Part shown: positions 31,687 to 33,928 of the stretch, piece by piece
How the letters are laid out: each line of letters starts with the position of its first letter
Numbering within the stretch: position 1 is the first letter of the stretch
From: Devosia insulae DS-56
GTDB taxonomy: Bacteria; Pseudomonadota; Alphaproteobacteria; Rhizobiales; Devosiaceae
NCBI RefSeq assembly: GCF_000970465.2
Contig: NZ_LAJE02000009.1
Span: forward strand, 1-33,928
Length of the DNA stretch: 33,928 nucleotides
Reading direction: 5' to 3'
Program-made: the position numbers and the translations under genes
The notes under the pieces: generated by a model
Database searches by the model: none
What the model saw: only the letters and a program-made list of their open reading frames with translations
Told to the model about the DNA's origin: nothing

Positions 31687-31701
31687 AGTTGTGGATTTAC
31701 A

Positions 31702-32190
31702 ATGATTCCAAATATGCAAGTAATTGCCGCTGCCGACCCGCAGAGCCCGATGGCGCAGTTCCTGCGGCTGATGTCGGCGCAACTGCTGTCGAGCACCGCC
31801 CGTGACCTCAGGCACGAGAACATGTCGCTGGCAGAAGTTGCCTCGCTCTACCTGCTCGATCGCGACAAGGCGCTGAGGATCAACAGCCTTGCCACCGCCC
31901 TGGCGCTGTCGCTGCCGGCGGCGAGCCGGGTCGCCAGCACTCTGGTGGAGCGCGGCTTCGTCGCGCGCGCCGAGGACCCGGACGATCGGCGCGCCAAGGT
32001 ACTGACCCTCACCGCCGAAGGTACCGAGCTGCTCAACACCCTGAGCGGCAACCTCGTGGGGGAAGTGTCGCGCGTCCTCGCCACCGCCAACACGCCGGTC
32101 AGCAACCGGTTGGCGCAGCTGTTCGGCAGCATGGTCGCCGACGGCATGGCGGCTCCGAGCAAACCCGTCGAACCCGGAGACAAGCCATGA
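31702..32190 (+). CDS. MarR-family transcription regulator
   Basis: 162 residues, winged helix-turn-helix: LRINSLATALALSLPAASRVASTLVERGFVARAEDPDDRRAKVLTLTAEG (about 53-103) with the DDRR wing typical of MarR. The start is ATG at 31702 (a TTG upstream is weak); there is no clear Shine-Dalgarno. ATGA overlap with the DinB gene, so it is co-transcribed with it and probably regulates that operon. Ligand unknown. Confidence 0.88.
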   Translation: MIPNMQVIAAADPQSPMAQFLRLMSAQLLSSTARDLRHENMSLAEVASLYLLDRDKALRINSLATALALSLPAASRVASTLVERGFVARAEDPDDRRAKVLTLTAEGTELLNTLSGNLVGEVSRVLATANTPVSNRLAQLFGSMVADGMAAPSKPVEPGDKP

Positions 32191-32744
32191 GTACCGCCAC
32201 CCGCATCATGCGCAAGCTGGCGCAGAACAACCGGCTCGCCAACCACCGGCTGCTTACCGCCTGCCTCAAGCTGCAGCCGGGCGAGTTCGAGGCGGTGCGC
32301 ACGAGCTTCTTTCCGACGTTCAAAGAGACGCTCAACCACATCCTCACCATCGACTGGTTCTATGTCGATGCGCTGGAAGGCGGCACGCTAGGGCCCAAAG
32401 CCTGGGATCCGGAGGAGCCGTTCGACGCCATCGGGCCGCTGGCGGCAGCGCAGTTCGCCGTCGATGAACGCCTTCTCGCCTTCTGCACCGATCTCACCGA
32501 CGCCCGGCTCGCCGCCGAAACCCGGGTGCACCGCACCGGCCGCATCCAGGTCGAGCGCACCGATGACCTGCTGCTGCATCTGTTCATGCACCAGACCCAC
32601 CATCGCGGGCAGGTGCATGCCATGCTGGCCGGCAGCTCGGTGAAACCGCCGCAGCTCGACGAGTTTCTCACCGCCAGCGATTTCCGCGACCGGGTCGACG
32701 ACATGGCGGCGCTCGGTTGGAACGAAGCGGAACTCGGCGCATAG
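32187..32744 (+). CDS. DinB-like metal-binding four-helix protein
   Basis: 185 residues. DinB/YfiT-type four-helix bundle with a likely metal triad: His51 (LNHILTID) and the pair in MHQTHHRGQ near 130. Members are often thiol-dependent S-transferases or stress proteins; no catalytic role can be assigned. Second gene of the MarR operon; 2 bp before the next gene. Confidence 0.85.
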   Translation: MSTATRIMRKLAQNNRLANHRLLTACLKLQPGEFEAVRTSFFPTFKETLNHILTIDWFYVDALEGGTLGPKAWDPEEPFDAIGPLAAAQFAVDERLLAFCTDLTDARLAAETRVHRTGRIQVERTDDLLLHLFMHQTHHRGQVHAMLAGSSVKPPQLDEFLTASDFRDRVDDMAALGWNEAELGA

Positions 32745-32746
32745 CG

Positions 32747-33376
32747 ATGGCTCGGCAGAGTGGCGAACTGGTCCAGTGGAACGACGAGCGCGGCTTCGGC
32801 TTCATCGCCGCCGACGATGGCGAGCGGCGCTTCGTACATATCAGCGATATCGGACGGATCGCCACGCGGCCGCGCGTCGGCGATCGGGTGTCGTTCACGC
32901 TCGGGCGCGGGAGCGACGGGCGGCTGGCTGCCAAGGACGTCAAAATCGCCGGCGCCAACCCGCTCAACGTGGAAGCGAGGCGCCGCGGCGCGCCAACACC
33001 CACCGCACCGAGCATCGGCGGGCGTGGGGTGGGAGCCGGCAGCATCGTGGCGCTCGCCCTCGCCGATTACTTGCTTGGTCGGGTGCCCGTCTGGCTGCCC
33101 ATCGCATACCTGGTGCTGGGGGCGGTCAGCATCGCGGTCTACTGGTTCGACAAGCGGGCCGCGGAAACAGACCGCTGGCGAGTCACAGAGAAAAGCCTTC
33201 ACCTCATCGACGCGATCGGTGGCATCGCCGGCGGGCTCGTCGCGCAGCAGCTGCTCCGCCACAAGACCAGCAAGCAGAGCTTCATCGTGGTCACCATGCT
33301 GATCGCCGTCGTGCACGTCGCGGTGCTGGCGAGCCTCGGCCTCGGGTGGTGGACATTCGCCGAAGTCCTGGCTTAG
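32747..33376 (+). CDS. Cold-shock domain fused to DUF1294 membrane domain
   Basis: 209 residues. N-terminal cold-shock domain (1-65) with the RNA-binding motifs GFGFIAA (RNP1) and FVHIS (RNP2), a linker, then a C-terminal DUF1294 domain (about 105-209) with three to four membrane helices and the WWTF end. This fusion is a known type in Gram-negative bacteria; it would hold an RNA-binding domain at the inner membrane. It starts at ATG 32747, 2 bp after the DinB stop. Confidence 0.9.
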   Translation: MARQSGELVQWNDERGFGFIAADDGERRFVHISDIGRIATRPRVGDRVSFTLGRGSDGRLAAKDVKIAGANPLNVEARRRGAPTPTAPSIGGRGVGAGSIVALALADYLLGRVPVWLPIAYLVLGAVSIAVYWFDKRAAETDRWRVTEKSLHLIDAIGGIAGGLVAQQLLRHKTSKQSFIVVTMLIAVVHVAVLASLGLGWWTFAEVLA

Positions 33377-33433
33377 CCATTGACCCTGGCAGCGCCCACA
33401 CTTACTAAAGCTGTGACTTAAGTGAGGCCCGCG

Positions 33434-33928
33434 ATGGACGATCTTGCATCGGCACATGACCACCGGTTCGACATTGTCACCAGCCGGGTGCTGAACGCCT
33501 CGCCGGCGGCGGTGTTCGCCGCCTTTGCCGATCCCCGGGTACTGTCGAGCTGGTGGGGACCCAAGGGGTTTCGCGACACCATCCATGCCTTCGACTTTCG
33601 CGTCGGCGGCATCTGGCGGCATACGCTGCACAATCCTGATGGACGCGAGCATGAGAACGAAGCGCGCTTTACCGTGATCGAACCCGACGCGCGCGTCGAG
33701 TACGACCACAACTCGGGCAAGCATTTCACCCTGAGCTTCAGGCCGGCGCCGGGCGGCAAGACGCTGTTCTCGCTCGGTATGACGTTCGAGAGCGCCGAGG
33801 CGCAGCGCGCGGCTCGGGAGCTGGTCAGCCGCTCCAATGACGAGAATATCGACCGGCTGGCAGCGGTGCTGAGGCCGCCCAGTCTCTTCGTTCCATCTGA
33901 TGCTTCCGACGAGCGCACCAGTGTCGAG
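33434..33928 (+). CDS. SRPBCC (AHSA1-like) protein, 3' end outside window
   Basis: 165 codons open to the window edge from ATG at 33434 (GTGAGG upstream). It starts with MDDLASAHDHRFDIVTSRVL, has the AHSA1 helix-grip signatures VFAAFADPRVLSSWWGPKGF and FDFRVGGIWRHTL, and the final helix NDENIDRLAAVL. These proteins bind hydrophobic ligands and often partner ArsR-type regulators. The helix ends at about residue 146; 19 residues after it (PPSLFVPSDASDERTSVE) are not family-typical, so a C-terminal extension or a fusion is possible. Confidence 0.85.
   Translation, partial: MDDLASAHDHRFDIVTSRVLNASPAAVFAAFADPRVLSSWWGPKGFRDTIHAFDFRVGGIWRHTLHNPDGREHENEARFTVIEPDARVEYDHNSGKHFTLSFRPAPGGKTLFSLGMTFESAEAQRAARELVSRSNDENIDRLAAVLRPPSLFVPSDASDERTSVE

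Noticed and set aside
1-33928. Search for CRISPR arrays, transposase genes, tRNA or rRNA genes, phage genes or restriction systems
   Set aside because: No regularly spaced direct repeats, no cloverleaf-like CCA-side sequence, no mobile-element protein motifs were seen by eye; a tRNA scan could confirm.

Overview
The window reads as a chromosomal stretch of a high-GC alphaproteobacterium, probably Hyphomicrobiales (a Devosia-like soil or plant-associated bacterium is my guess from gene style; no marker gene confirms it). It has dense 4-bp ATGA/GTGA gene overlaps, strong third-position GC, many carbohydrate ABC transport and LacI genes, and a 24-bp GTCAT(T/C)CCCGCGAAGGCGGG-type inverted repeat. 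No rRNA, tRNA, insertion sequence, phage gene or CRISPR array was seen.

Layout. 1-2300: the C-terminal half of a DHA2-type MFS drug exporter faces a Bcr/CflA-type MFS exporter. The latter has a leader with an 18-codon peptide, an intrinsic terminator and a possible competing fold, which looks like a drug-responsive attenuator. 2363-9702: a fructan/difructose-anhydride locus on the minus strand (binding protein, two permeases, GH91 enzyme, GH32 enzyme) with a divergent LacI repressor. Three operator-like 14-mers spaced exactly 21 bp lie between them. 9699-10745: a luciferase-like flavin oxidoreductase.

10961-20067: a second LacI regulator heads a plus-strand operon: complete ABC importer (binding protein, two permeases, ATPase), two paralogous GH63-like (MGH1-type) hydrolases flanking an SGNH esterase, and a PIG-L deacetylase. 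20247-24947 is a minus-strand operon (MDR dehydrogenase, Gfo/Idh oxidoreductase, GH36 alpha-galactosidase-like enzyme, EamA transporter) whose genes all overlap by 4 bp. An almost identical 16-bp operator lies in front of both the second LacI gene and this operon, so they are likely one regulon for taking apart a decorated (acylated and/or N-acetylated) glycoside, possibly a glycosylglycerate- or galactosylglycerol-like solute. The substrate is not determined by the sequence.

25203-28028: a small secreted TPR protein, cyclopropane fatty acid synthase with a good promoter, and a phosphotriesterase-family hydrolase. 28331-30318: a PhyH-type 2-oxoglutarate dioxygenase divergent from an AraC regulator. 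30328-31544: two secreted paralogous proteins of unknown function. 31702-33928: MarR regulator, DinB-like protein, cold-shock/DUF1294 membrane fusion, and an SRPBCC (AHSA1-like) gene that runs off the window end.

The fructan ABC system has no ATPase of its own. The MsmK/UgpC-type ATPase of the neighbouring cluster is a natural candidate to energise it.
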